64,000 bases of DNA, from positions 48,227 through 112,226 of the forward strand of contig NZ_JBFABE010000021.1 of NCBI RefSeq assembly GCF_040640155.1, written 5' to 3'. Origin of the DNA: Streptosporangium sp040640155 (lineage in GTDB: Bacteria; Actinomycetota; Actinomycetes; Streptosporangiales; Streptosporangiaceae). Of the stretch, positions 33,618 through 41,214 are shown piece after piece. Each line of letters opens with the position of its first letter. The first letter of the stretch is position 1. Below the pieces are notes generated by a model, which searched no databases, was not told the DNA's origin, and was given only the letters and a program-made list of their open reading frames with translations. The position numbers and the translations under genes are program-made.

Positions 33618-35050
33618 TGCTGCAGCTCCTTCAACATGTCGTCACGGAAACGCAGGAGGGCGGCGACCTCCTGGATGGGGGGTTCGGGGGAGAAACGCCG
33701 GACCGTCTCGTGCAGGCCCGGGTCGACGCGCTCGCCGGCGAGTCTGGTCACCTCGCCGACGTACCAGGACTGCGTACCGGAGGAGAGCTTGATGATCTTC
33801 TCCAGCACGGCGAGCGTCAGGTCGGGACCCCAGGGGGCGGGGACGCCCACCAGGCGGTCGACCAGCCGTCCGTGCCGGTCGGCGTGGTGACGGACGAAGT
33901 CCACCGCCATGGTCTCGCGCTCCGCCGGGGGCAGCACCGCGAGCAGGTCGGCGAGCGGGTCGTCGAGGAACAGCTCGCGGGCCCACACCGGGTCGCCCTG
34001 CACGACGGCGGCCCTGACCCATCCGGCCGCGACCTCCCGGCGCCAGTCGACGACCTTCATGCGGACGATGTCGCGGGGCGAGCCCCCGAACAGGCGGGTC
34101 CAGACGGCCAGCGGGGTGCGGGCCACCAGTTGCTGGAGCCACCAGCTCTTCTCGCCGGTGCCGCGCGGGGCCTTCGCCCGGATGCCGTCGCGTTCCATCG
34201 CGGCGTCGCAGGTCTCGGGCGGGGTGACGAGTATCTTCCCGTTCCCGAGGATCCTCCCGCCCTTGACGGTCAGGTGGCGCGCCACCCGTTCGGCCATCCG
34301 CTGCCCGAGGCGCGAGTCCGGCAGCCTGCTGAGCAGGTAGGCGGCCTCGTTGCGGACCTCGCGGCGGCGGTCGTCCAGCGCGGCCTCCAGGAAGGGCTCG
34401 TCGTCGTCGGACAGGCCGTCGGCGAGGACCTTGACGAAGGTCTCCCGGTCGGCGGGCGTCTCCTTCTCCCAGGTCGCGGCGAGCAGTTCCCTGGCGCCGG
34501 CCGGGTCCGTCGCCCGCCGTGCGGCCAGGTAGGCGCGGCGGTCACCGGAGGTGCCCAGCTCCCAGACCTCGTCGCCGCCGAAGCCGGTCACGGCCGCGGC
34601 GGTGACCTCCTCCAGCAGGAAGCCCCAGGACGGGTTGAGACCGGCCAGCCAGCGCCCCCGGTTGCCGGCCAGGACACCGACGTGCGGGCGGATCGACCTG
34701 TCCCTGGCGGCGTGGTCGAGGAGCTGGGGCAGCAGGTGCGGGGAGAGCCGGTACCCGTGCCCGGAGGCGGCGGCCAGCCACTCGTCGAGCAGTTTCGGTC
34801 GCTTGCCCTCCAGCAGCCCGGCGAACCGGTCGGCGGCGGCGGGCGGGACGACGGGCTGTTCCTCGGGCGCCGCCGGGGCCGGCGGCTCCGTCCCGGCGAC
34901 CGGCCGCCGTCCCGCGCGCGTCCGCAGCGTGTGCACGGCCGCGCGTTCGAGCAGCTCGACCTCGCTCGCGGCCTGCCCGGCGATCGGGCGCCGGTCGGTC
35001 CCGACGAGCGCGGTGGAGACCAGGTCCTCCCATTGCGCGGCGGCGTTCAC
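33614..35050 (-). CDS. DUF5691 family protein
   Basis: A 478-residue protein matching the DUF5691 family in its conserved start (WEDLVSTALVGTDRRP) and end. The body is helical with HEAT-like segments (REVRNEAAYLLSRLPDSRLG, RARELFLDDPLADLLAVLPP-type repeats) and DIVRMKVVDWRREVAAGWV. There is no enzymatic motif I can name. It may be a scaffold binding the SWIM protein or MoxR ATPase. The GTG at 35050 (NAAAQWEDLV) is taken as start; it overlaps the stop of the SWIM gene. Its own stop overlaps the MoxR start. Confidence 0.82.
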   Translation of the reverse strand: MNAAAQWEDLVSTALVGTDRRPIAGQAASEVELLERAAVHTLRTRAGRRPVAGTEPPAPAAPEEQPVVPPAAADRFAGLLEGKRPKLLDEWLAAASGHGYRLSPHLLPQLLDHAARDRSIRPHVGVLAGNRGRWLAGLNPSWGFLLEEVTAAAVTGFGGDEVWELGTSGDRRAYLAARRATDPAGARELLAATWEKETPADRETFVKVLADGLSDDDEPFLEAALDDRRREVRNEAAYLLSRLPDSRLGQRMAERVARHLTVKGGRILGNGKILVTPPETCDAAMERDGIRAKAPRGTGEKSWWLQQLVARTPLAVWTRLFGGSPRDIVRMKVVDWRREVAAGWVRAAVVQGDPVWARELFLDDPLADLLAVLPPAERETMAVDFVRHHADRHGRLVDRLVGVPAPWGPDLTLAVLEKIIKLSSGTQSWYVGEVTRLAGERVDPGLHETVRRFSPEPPIQEVAALLRFRDDMLKELQQ

Positions 35051-36555
35051 AGGACGATCACCCTGCCTTCCTCGTCCCAGGTCGTCAGGGGGCGCAGCCC
35101 CCGGGGTGTCCATTCGGCGGCGACGGTCACCGGGTGACCGCCGGAGACGGCGGCCAGCCGCCACGGGGTGCCCTCCGACGGGTGGAGGGCGAGCCCGCCG
35201 GAGGGGCCGGTCAGCACCCGCAGGTCGCTCCCGGCGGGGACCACCCCCTCCAGCAGCACGGGCCAGCGGTCCAGCCAGGGGTCACCGGCCAGCGCCTCGG
35301 CGATCTCGTCCAGGGCCTGCGGCACGGTCGTGCCGCGCGGCGGGCCCGCACCCACGTCCTCCCGCCGGGCCGGCGCCTGCCCGGCCGTCACCGTCCCGGC
35401 CGCCGCGCGCCCGGCCGCCCCGGACCGGACCGCATCGGAGCCGACCGCATCGGAGCCGACCGGATCGGCGTCGGCGCCGGGACGGGTCGTCTCGTGGCGG
35501 GCGGCGACCACGGCGCGCAGCGGGGCCGAGCCGGGATAGAACGCCAGGTCGGCGTCGACGACCGTGCCGGTGACGAGGGAGGCGTCCAGGGCCTGCCCGG
35601 CCGGGGCGAAGGAGAGCACCAGCGCGGCCCTGCCGGTCTCGCGTCCGCGCAGCCACACCCTGCGCGCGGTCAGCCTGTCGTGTTCCTCGTCGCGTCGCCC
35701 CAGCACGTCCCACCGGTCGCGGACGGTGCCGCGGGCGATCACCTCCTCCTTGGCCATCGAGAAGCCGATCCGCTCGCGCACCCGCTGCAGGAGCCCGGCG
35801 GGCACCCCTCCCCCGGCGTTCGCCCCGGCCTCGGCACCGTCTTGGAGGCCGGCGCCGTCGGCGGAGGGCACGGAGGACGCCGAGAGACGGCGGTGGGCCA
35901 CGCAGAGCAGGTGCAGCAGCGCGTACTCACCGAGGAGGCGGGCCGGCCAGTCGTCACCGTCCAGAGCGGCGCCCAGCCGGGAGAGCGAACCGGCCACCCC
36001 GGGGGCCTGGGCGTCGACCAGGCGCTTGGCCAGGGCGTCCCACTGGTCGTGGCGACGGGACCCGGCGATGCCCTCCCTGATCTGGTCGGCGAGCCAGCGC
36101 TCCAGGTCCGCGAGGCCGGCGGTCACGCGCTGCTCACGCTGCTCGGCCCTGCGGCCGTCGGCGGGCCCCGCGTCGGCGGCCCTGGCCGCCCGCGCCGCGC
36201 CGGCCTCGGCCGCCTTCGCCGCCCGGCCGCGCCGCCCCTCGAGCCACTCGCCCACCCAGTCGGCGGGCTCGTCGGCGGCGGGGACGCCGTCGGCCGACCA
36301 CAGCAGCAGCAACCCCAGGGCGTGTTTGCACGGGAACTTCCTGCTGGGGCAGGTGCACTTGTAGGCGGGCTCGGACAGGTCGACGCACGCCCGGTAGGGC
36401 TTGGAGCCACTGCCCTTGCACTCGCCCCACAGCGCGTCGGCACTCACCCCCGTCCCCGACCACTTGGCGGGTGAGGAGACTCCGTGGGCTGCCTTCTGGG
36501 AGGGGGCGTCAGGCGCGAGCGCCAGCACCTGATCCCGGTTCCACCGTTCGATCAC
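35047..36555 (-). CDS. SWIM zinc-finger protein, first gene of MoxR cassette
   Basis: A 502-residue protein. The SWIM motif CTCPSRKFPCKH (CxCxnCxH, about residues 62-73) follows PYRACVDLSEPAYK. SWIM fingers bind nucleic acid or protein. The rest is helical with an Ala/Arg-rich linker (ADEPADWVGEWLEGRRGRAAKAAEAG, about 90-150) and C-terminal strands (LRVLTGPSGGLALHPSEGTPWRLAAVSG). I take the GTG at 36555 (IERWNRDQVLALAPD) because upstream the open frame to 37593 covers two other genes antisense or in a shifted frame. It is the first cistron of five overlapping genes, so the operon promoter should lie between 36556 and the SRPBCC gene end. Confidence 0.88.
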   Translation of the reverse strand: MIERWNRDQVLALAPDAPSQKAAHGVSSPAKWSGTGVSADALWGECKGSGSKPYRACVDLSEPAYKCTCPSRKFPCKHALGLLLLWSADGVPAADEPADWVGEWLEGRRGRAAKAAEAGAARAARAADAGPADGRRAEQREQRVTAGLADLERWLADQIREGIAGSRRHDQWDALAKRLVDAQAPGVAGSLSRLGAALDGDDWPARLLGEYALLHLLCVAHRRLSASSVPSADGAGLQDGAEAGANAGGGVPAGLLQRVRERIGFSMAKEEVIARGTVRDRWDVLGRRDEEHDRLTARRVWLRGRETGRAALVLSFAPAGQALDASLVTGTVVDADLAFYPGSAPLRAVVAARHETTRPGADADPVGSDAVGSDAVRSGAAGRAAAGTVTAGQAPARREDVGAGPPRGTTVPQALDEIAEALAGDPWLDRWPVLLEGVVPAGSDLRVLTGPSGGLALHPSEGTPWRLAAVSGGHPVTVAAEWTPRGLRPLTTWDEEGRVIVL

Positions 36556-36638
36556 GCAGCGAACGCTAGCCAACCTGGCCGACAAATCCACATCGATCTC
36601 CACCGGGACGCCCCCGCGCGGGGATCGCGCGGGGCGGC

Positions 36639-37052
36639 TCAGCCGCGCGCCGCGCCCTCGATGGCCCGCTTCATCTCCAGCGCGCCGTACTCGATGCGAA
36701 CGCGAGCCTCGGCGGCCCGCGCGTGCGGCAGCACGTCGGTGGTCCAGATCAGCCGGCCCGCTCCGTCGCCCTCCGGGCGGACCTCGAACGAGGCGTGGTG
36801 GTGCTCGAGCGGGGGTCTCGCGCCCTCGACCACGGAGTAGGCCAGGCGGCGGGAATCGTCGTCGATCGCGACGATCAGCTCGCGCACGACGTGCCCGTCG
36901 GGAAAGGTGAGGAACCGCTGGTCGCCCTCCAGCCGGGTGTCCGTGACACGGCCCGGCAGCAGGCGCTCGTGCACGGCTCCGACGTCGCGCAGCACATCCC
37001 AGATGTGCTCGGGGGACGCATCGACGACGATCTCGTGGCGGATGGAGGCCAT
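36639..37052 (-). CDS. SRPBCC (polyketide-cyclase/START-like) protein
   Basis: A 137-residue helix-grip-fold protein: SIRHEIVVDASPEHIWDVLRDVGAVHERLLPGRV, LTFPDGHVVRELIVAIDDDSRRLAYSVVEG, LEHHHASFEVRPEGDGAGRLIWTTDVLPHA. These proteins have a ligand cavity and range from polyketide cyclases to stress sensors. The ATG at 37052 puts the first strand at the N-terminus as usual. The gene is on the same strand as the MarR gene upstream (186 bp gap with a decamer repeat) and may be under its control. Confidence 0.85.
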   Translation of the reverse strand: MASIRHEIVVDASPEHIWDVLRDVGAVHERLLPGRVTDTRLEGDQRFLTFPDGHVVRELIVAIDDDSRRLAYSVVEGARPPLEHHHASFEVRPEGDGAGRLIWTTDVLPHARAAEARVRIEYGALEMKRAIEGAARG

Positions 37053-37140
37053 GGCGGCGGGAACTCCTCTGGGGACAGGGCGGTCTCCCGCCGGTGGGCG
37101 GGCGGGGGACGCGACCGGACCTTCGCCGGGCGGCCGGCGC

Positions 37141-37180
37141 CGACCGGGGCCGACCGGGGCCGACCGGGGCCGACCGGCGC
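37141..37180. repeat. 10-bp tandem repeat
   Basis: Three perfect copies of cgaccggggc and one variant lie between the MarR and SRPBCC genes. The period is not a multiple of three and the array is non-coding. The G-runs could form secondary structure in the transcript. Confidence 0.9.
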
Positions 37181-37237
37181 CGCACCCCCCGTGACGGTCG
37201 CGCACGGCGAGACGGCCCCGTTCCCGGGCCGTCCCGG

Positions 37238-37795
37238 TCACGGCTCCGGCCCGGCCCGGCGCAGGTGGTCGGCGAGGCGATGCCGGTTGGCGGCCAGCCG
37301 CAGGCACAGGTCGCGCAGAACGGCCAGCTCCTCGGGAGCGAAGCCCTGGAACATCGCCCGCACGGCGAGCTGCGACGGCCTGCGGAACGCCTCCATCCAC
37401 GCCCGCCCGGCAGGTGTGATCTCGGCCAGGACCGAACGCCGATCCCCGGGGTCGGCCACCCGGCGGACCAGCCCGTCGTGCTCCAGCGTGTCGACCAGGC
37501 CGGTGACGTTGCGGGAGCTGACCCCGGCGGACCGGGCCAGCTCGCCGATGCTGATGCCCTGCTCGCCGGCGTTGAGGCGGACCAGCAGGTCAAGGGCGCC
37601 CGCGCTGACCCCTCGTCCCTGGGATCCGTGGGCGCGCATGCGCTCGACGGCGTGGTTGGCGGTGCGGACGGCGGCGCCGGCCTCGAAGGTGAGCAGGTCC
37701 TCGTCGTCGTCGGCGAACCAGGTCATCGCGGTCCTGACCCGAGGGTCGTAGAGAAGACCGCCGGGATCGCTCTCGTAGATATTTACGTGCTTCAT
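37238..37795 (-). CDS. MarR-family transcriptional regulator
   Basis: A 185-residue winged-helix regulator: SAGALDLLVRLNAGEQGISIGELARSAGVSSRNVTGLVDTLEHDGLVRRVADPGDRRSVLAEITPAGRAWMEAF is the classic MarR core (recognition helix SSRNVTGLVDTLE, wing DPGDRRS). Long N- and C-terminal helices provide dimerisation. It starts at ATG 37795 (KHVNIYESD) with an upstream AT-rich stretch. It is divergent from the DUF985 cupin gene and upstream of SRPBCC on its own strand. It likely binds the palindrome in the shared promoter and responds to a small aromatic or hydrophobic ligand (inference). Confidence 0.88.
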   Translation of the reverse strand: MKHVNIYESDPGGLLYDPRVRTAMTWFADDDEDLLTFEAGAAVRTANHAVERMRAHGSQGRGVSAGALDLLVRLNAGEQGISIGELARSAGVSSRNVTGLVDTLEHDGLVRRVADPGDRRSVLAEITPAGRAWMEAFRRPSQLAVRAMFQGFAPEELAVLRDLCLRLAANRHRLADHLRRAGPEP

Positions 37796-37796
37796 T

Positions 37797-37821
37797 GTAC
37801 TGATGAAGAATAGTACGTACT
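37797..37821. promoter_or_regulatory. Candidate MarR operator
   Basis: The inverted repeat gtact-N10-agtac includes the perfect palindrome agtacgtact (37812-37821). It lies immediately upstream of the MarR start codon in the AT-rich divergent promoter, the usual place for MarR autoregulation. Binding is inferred. Confidence 0.45.
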
Positions 37822-37876
37822 TCCCTACTTTGTCGATCCTCCCCGGACGACCAGGTGCGGCGAGGGCCGCGGCGCC

Positions 37877-37892
37877 TAGAATCCGTACGGTG
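37877..37892 (+). promoter_or_regulatory. -10 element and leaderless start of the cupin gene
   Basis: TAGAAT at 37877-37882 is a good actinobacterial -10 hexamer 7 bases before the GTG at 37890, and no RBS is visible in between. The mRNA would therefore begin at or very near the start codon. The matching -35 is weak. Confidence 0.4.
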
Positions 37893-38321
37893 ACGACGAC
37901 TTCCCGCCCTCCGCTCGCCGAGGCGCTCGACCTGCTGCCGCATCCCGAGGGCGGCTGGTTCCGCGAGACCTGGCGGACCTCCGCCGAGCTCACCCCGCCC
38001 GGGTACGACGGGGTCCGGGCCACCGCCACCGGGATCTACTTCCTGCTCCAGCCCGGGGAGGAGTCGCGTCCGCACCTGGTCCGTTCCGACGAGATCTGGT
38101 TCTGGCACCGGGGCGGCCCGCTGACGCTCGTCCTCGGCGGCCACGAGGGGGTGCCCGCCACCACCGTGACCCTCGGCCCCCTGGTGGAGGAGGGGCAGGT
38201 CCCGCAGGTCCTGGTGCCCGGAGGCACCTGGCAGGCCGCCCGCCCCGCGGGCGACGAGGGCGTGCTGGTGAGCTGCGTGGTCTCCCCCGGTTTCGACTTC
38301 GCCGACTTCCGCATGATCTGA
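37890..38321 (+). CDS. DUF985/Cupin_5 protein
   Basis: A 143-residue single-domain cupin of the YML079w/DUF985 type. The hallmark LLPHPEGGWFRETWRT is at residues 15-30, then GIYFLLQPGEESRPHLVRSDEIWFWHRGGPLTL (the first cupin motif, His/Glu), and VPGGTWQAARPAGDEGVLVSCVVSPGFDFADF at the end. It could bind a metal or a sugar-like ligand; the enzymatic role in this family is not known. GTG 37890 puts the conserved core at its normal position. It is divergent from the MarR regulator. Confidence 0.88.
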   Translation: MTTTSRPPLAEALDLLPHPEGGWFRETWRTSAELTPPGYDGVRATATGIYFLLQPGEESRPHLVRSDEIWFWHRGGPLTLVLGGHEGVPATTVTLGPLVEEGQVPQVLVPGGTWQAARPAGDEGVLVSCVVSPGFDFADFRMI

Positions 38322-38472
38322 CGCCCCGCCCCGCCCCGCCCCCGCTCCCCGCCCGGCGGCCTCGAGCGCCTCGCGTACCGCCTCGGCGCCGGCCTTCCGC
38401 TCCACGGCCGATGTGACGGCCTCCTCCCGCGCGGGGACAATGCGGTTACACGTCCATACCGGGAGGTCGAAG

Positions 38473-40008
38473 GTGACCAGCGAGATCGTCTCCGTCATCG
38501 GCGGAAAAGAAGCGTCCAACGGCGTGACCTACGAGTCGGTCGACCCGGCTCACCTGGACGAGGTGGTCGCCCGGGTCCGGCTGGCGGACCCCGCCACGTT
38601 CTCCACCGCGTGCCGTACGGCCGCCGCCGCGCAGCGGGAGTGGGCGCGGGTTCCCGCGCCCGTCCGAGGACGGGTGATCGCCTCCATCGGGCGCCTGGTG
38701 GAGGCCAACGCCGCCGACCTCGCCCGCCTGGTCACCCGTGAGATCGGCAAGCCGTACGCCGAGGCGCTGGGCGAGGTCCGCGAGATCGTCGACACCTGCG
38801 ACTTCTTCCTCGGCGAGGGCCGGAGACTGTACGGCCAGACGGTCCCCTCGGAGATGCCGGACAAGAACCTGTTCACCTTCCGCGTCCCCGTCGGGGTGGC
38901 CGCGGTGATAACCGCCGGCAACTTCCCGGTCGCGGTGCCGGCGTGGTACCTCGTCCCCGCCCTGCTCTGCGGCAACGCCGTGGTGTGGAAGCCGGCCGAG
39001 TACGCGGCGGCCTCGGCGCACGCGCTCTACCGGTTGTTCGCGGCGGCCGGGCTGCCGGACGGGGTGCTGAACCTGGTGCTGGCCGACGGCGCCACGACGT
39101 TCGAGGGCCTGGAGACGGCGCTCGCCGAGGGCACGGTGCACAAGGTCGGGTTCACCGGCTCCACCGAGGTGGGCCGCGCCGTCGGCGAGCTGTGCGGGCG
39201 CCACCTGCAGTCGCCCTGCCTGGAGCTGGGCGGCAAGAACCCGATGGTGGTCATGCCGGACGCCGACCTGGACCTGGCGGTGGAGGGCGCGCTGTTCGCG
39301 GGCTTCGGCACCGCCGGGCAGCGCTGCACCTCGCTCGGCACCGTGATCGTGCACGAGAGCGTCCACGACGAGTTCCTGCGCCGCTACGCCCGCGCCGTGG
39401 CCGCCGCGGCGATCGGCGACCCCTCCGGCGAGGTGTTGTGCGGGCCGCTGCTGGAGCGCCGGTTCGCCGACCGCTACGAGGAGTACCTGGGCTGGATCCA
39501 GTCCCACCACACGGTCGTCTCCGGGCCCGTCGGCCGGATCACCGCCGAGAACCCGCGCGGCGACTTCACCGGGGAGGGCGGTCTCTACTACCACCCGGTG
39601 GTCGTGGACGGCGTCCGTCCCGACGACCGCCTCTTCCTGGAGGAGACCTTCGGCCCCATCGTCGGCGTGACCTCCTTCTCCACCCTCCAGGAGGCCCTGG
39701 ACCTGGCCAACCTCCCCGGTTACGGGCTCTCCTGCGCCGTCTACACCACCGACCCGGCCTCGGTCTTCCGCTTCCGCGAGGGGATCGGCGCGGGCATGGT
39801 CAGCGTCAACAACTCCACGTCCGGCGCGGAGGCCCACCTGCCGTTCGGCGGCAACGGCCGGTCCGGCAACGGCAGCCGCCAGTCGGGGATGTGGGTCCTC
39901 GACCAGTTCACCCGGTGGCAGTCGATGAACTGGGACCACTCCGGACGGCTGCAGAAGGCCCAGATGGACGTCGCCGAGATCGTCCCGGACCTGGACTTCC
40001 GCCTCTGA
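38473..40008 (+). CDS. Aldehyde dehydrogenase (NAD(P)+)
   Basis: A 511-residue ALDH. NAD-binding: AAVITAGNFPVAVP (residues ~143-156, with the transition-state Asn) and NAVVWKPAEYAAAS. Nucleophile region: GFTGSTEVGRAV, ELGGKNP (catalytic Glu) and AGQRCTSLG (Cys near residue 282). End: FGPIVGVTSF and PFGGNGRSGNG. It oxidises an aldehyde to an acid, acyl group unknown; it resembles alpha-aminoadipic-semialdehyde dehydrogenases. The GTG at 38473 has GGGAGG 6 nt upstream, so this start is good. The gene stands alone between the cupin and methyltransferase genes. Confidence 0.9.
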   Translation: MTSEIVSVIGGKEASNGVTYESVDPAHLDEVVARVRLADPATFSTACRTAAAAQREWARVPAPVRGRVIASIGRLVEANAADLARLVTREIGKPYAEALGEVREIVDTCDFFLGEGRRLYGQTVPSEMPDKNLFTFRVPVGVAAVITAGNFPVAVPAWYLVPALLCGNAVVWKPAEYAAASAHALYRLFAAAGLPDGVLNLVLADGATTFEGLETALAEGTVHKVGFTGSTEVGRAVGELCGRHLQSPCLELGGKNPMVVMPDADLDLAVEGALFAGFGTAGQRCTSLGTVIVHESVHDEFLRRYARAVAAAAIGDPSGEVLCGPLLERRFADRYEEYLGWIQSHHTVVSGPVGRITAENPRGDFTGEGGLYYHPVVVDGVRPDDRLFLEETFGPIVGVTSFSTLQEALDLANLPGYGLSCAVYTTDPASVFRFREGIGAGMVSVNNSTSGAEAHLPFGGNGRSGNGSRQSGMWVLDQFTRWQSMNWDHSGRLQKAQMDVAEIVPDLDFRL

Positions 40009-40195
40009 GCCCTGCCGCCCTCTCGGTACCGCTTCCGGGGCGGGCCCGGTGCCGCGTCCGGCCGTCACGCCCGCCCCCGGCGGCGCCGTGCCCGGCCGGC
40101 TCGGCACCCCCCATTGTCTGAATGGTGAGACGATTCTTCTTGAAATGTGAGACCTCTGTTACGGTCGGAGCACCCGCCGACGAGGAGAGGTCCCC

Positions 40196-41005
40196 ATGAC
40201 AGGCACGAACGCCGTCTACACGCACGGCCACCACGAGTCGGTGCTCAGGTCCCACAGGTGGCGCACGGCGGAGAACTCGGCGGCGTACCTGCTCGAGCAC
40301 CTGAGGCCGGGCATGAGCCTGCTGGACGTGGGCTGCGGGCCCGGCACCATCACCGCGGACCTGGCCGGGCGCGTCGCGCCCGGCCGGGTCACCGCGGTGG
40401 AGGTGAGCGAGCGTGCCCTGGACCTGGCGCGGGCGGAGGCCGGGCGCCGCGGGCTGACCGGCATCGCGTTCGCCGTGGCGGACGCGCACGCCCTGGACCT
40501 TCCCGACGACACCTTCGACGTGGTCCACGCCCACCAGGTGCTCCAGCACGTGGGCGATCCGGTCCTGGCGCTGCGCGAGATGCGGCGGGTGTGCAGGCCG
40601 GGCGGGGTCGTCGCGGTACGCGACAGCGACTACGCCGCGTTCACCTGGTTCCCGGAGACGCCCGCGCTGACGGAGTGGCTCGACCTCTACCGGGGGACGG
40701 CGCGGGCCAACGGCGGCGAGCCCGACGCGGGCCGGCGGCTGCTGTCGTGGGCGCGGCGGGCCGGGTTCGCCGACATCACCGCCACCTCCTCCACGTGGTG
40801 TTTCGCCACGCCCGAGGACCGGGCCTGGTGGGGCGGCATGTGGGCCGATCGGGTGCTGGAGTCCGACATGGCCCGCCAGGTCCTCGCCTCGGGCTCCGCC
40901 ACCGAGGAGGACCTGCGCCGCATCTCCCAGGGGTGGCGGGCCTGGGCCGCGGACCCGGACGGCTGGCTGTCGCTGCTGCACGGCGAGCTGATCTGCCGCG
41001 TCTGA
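40196..41005 (+). CDS. Class I SAM-dependent methyltransferase
   Basis: A 269-residue methyltransferase. The N-terminal YTHGHHESVLRSHRWRTAENSAAYLLEHL is characteristic of an actinobacterial subgroup. Motif I LLDVGCGPGTITADLA (42-57), acidic end of strand 2 VTAVEVSERALDLA, motif II LPDDTFDVVHAHQVLQHV, motif III LREMRRVCRPGGVVAVRD. It methylates an unidentified small molecule. ATG at 40196 follows a GAGGAGAGG RBS. The promoter region (40130-40160) is AT-rich (tcttcttgaaatgtgag). It is ended by a strong hairpin. Confidence 0.9.
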   Translation: MTGTNAVYTHGHHESVLRSHRWRTAENSAAYLLEHLRPGMSLLDVGCGPGTITADLAGRVAPGRVTAVEVSERALDLARAEAGRRGLTGIAFAVADAHALDLPDDTFDVVHAHQVLQHVGDPVLALREMRRVCRPGGVVAVRDSDYAAFTWFPETPALTEWLDLYRGTARANGGEPDAGRRLLSWARRAGFADITATSSTWCFATPEDRAWWGGMWADRVLESDMARQVLASGSATEEDLRRISQGWRAWAADPDGWLSLLHGELICRV

Positions 41006-41169
41006 GACCTCCGCGCCACCTGTCCCGGGACGCCCCCGGCGATCCCCGGTCAACCGGTCCCCGGCCGTCCTCGGCGGACGCGGCCCGTCCTCGGGAGGAC
41101 GGATCGAACCGCGCGGGGAAGCCGCCCGGGACGGACGAAGGGGCAAGGACGCGGAGCCGGTGGGAGGGG

Positions 41170-41202
41170 TGCGGGGCGCCCGCCGGCGACGGGCGCCCCG
41201 CA
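41170..41202. terminator. Bidirectional hairpin terminator
   Basis: A perfect 13-bp stem (tgcggggcgcccg and its complement) with a 7-base loop lies between the convergent methyltransferase and carboxypeptidase genes. Confidence 0.75.
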
Positions 41203-41214
41203 CGGGGATCGGGA

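Noticed and set aside
30231..33890. Long plus-strand frame antisense to DUF5682 and MoxR
   Set aside because: Its predicted product has no recognisable domain; it is a shadow of the minus-strand genes.
36556..37593. Extension of the SWIM gene to 37593
   Set aside because: It overlaps SRPBCC and MarR genes in another frame and lacks any homologous sequence.
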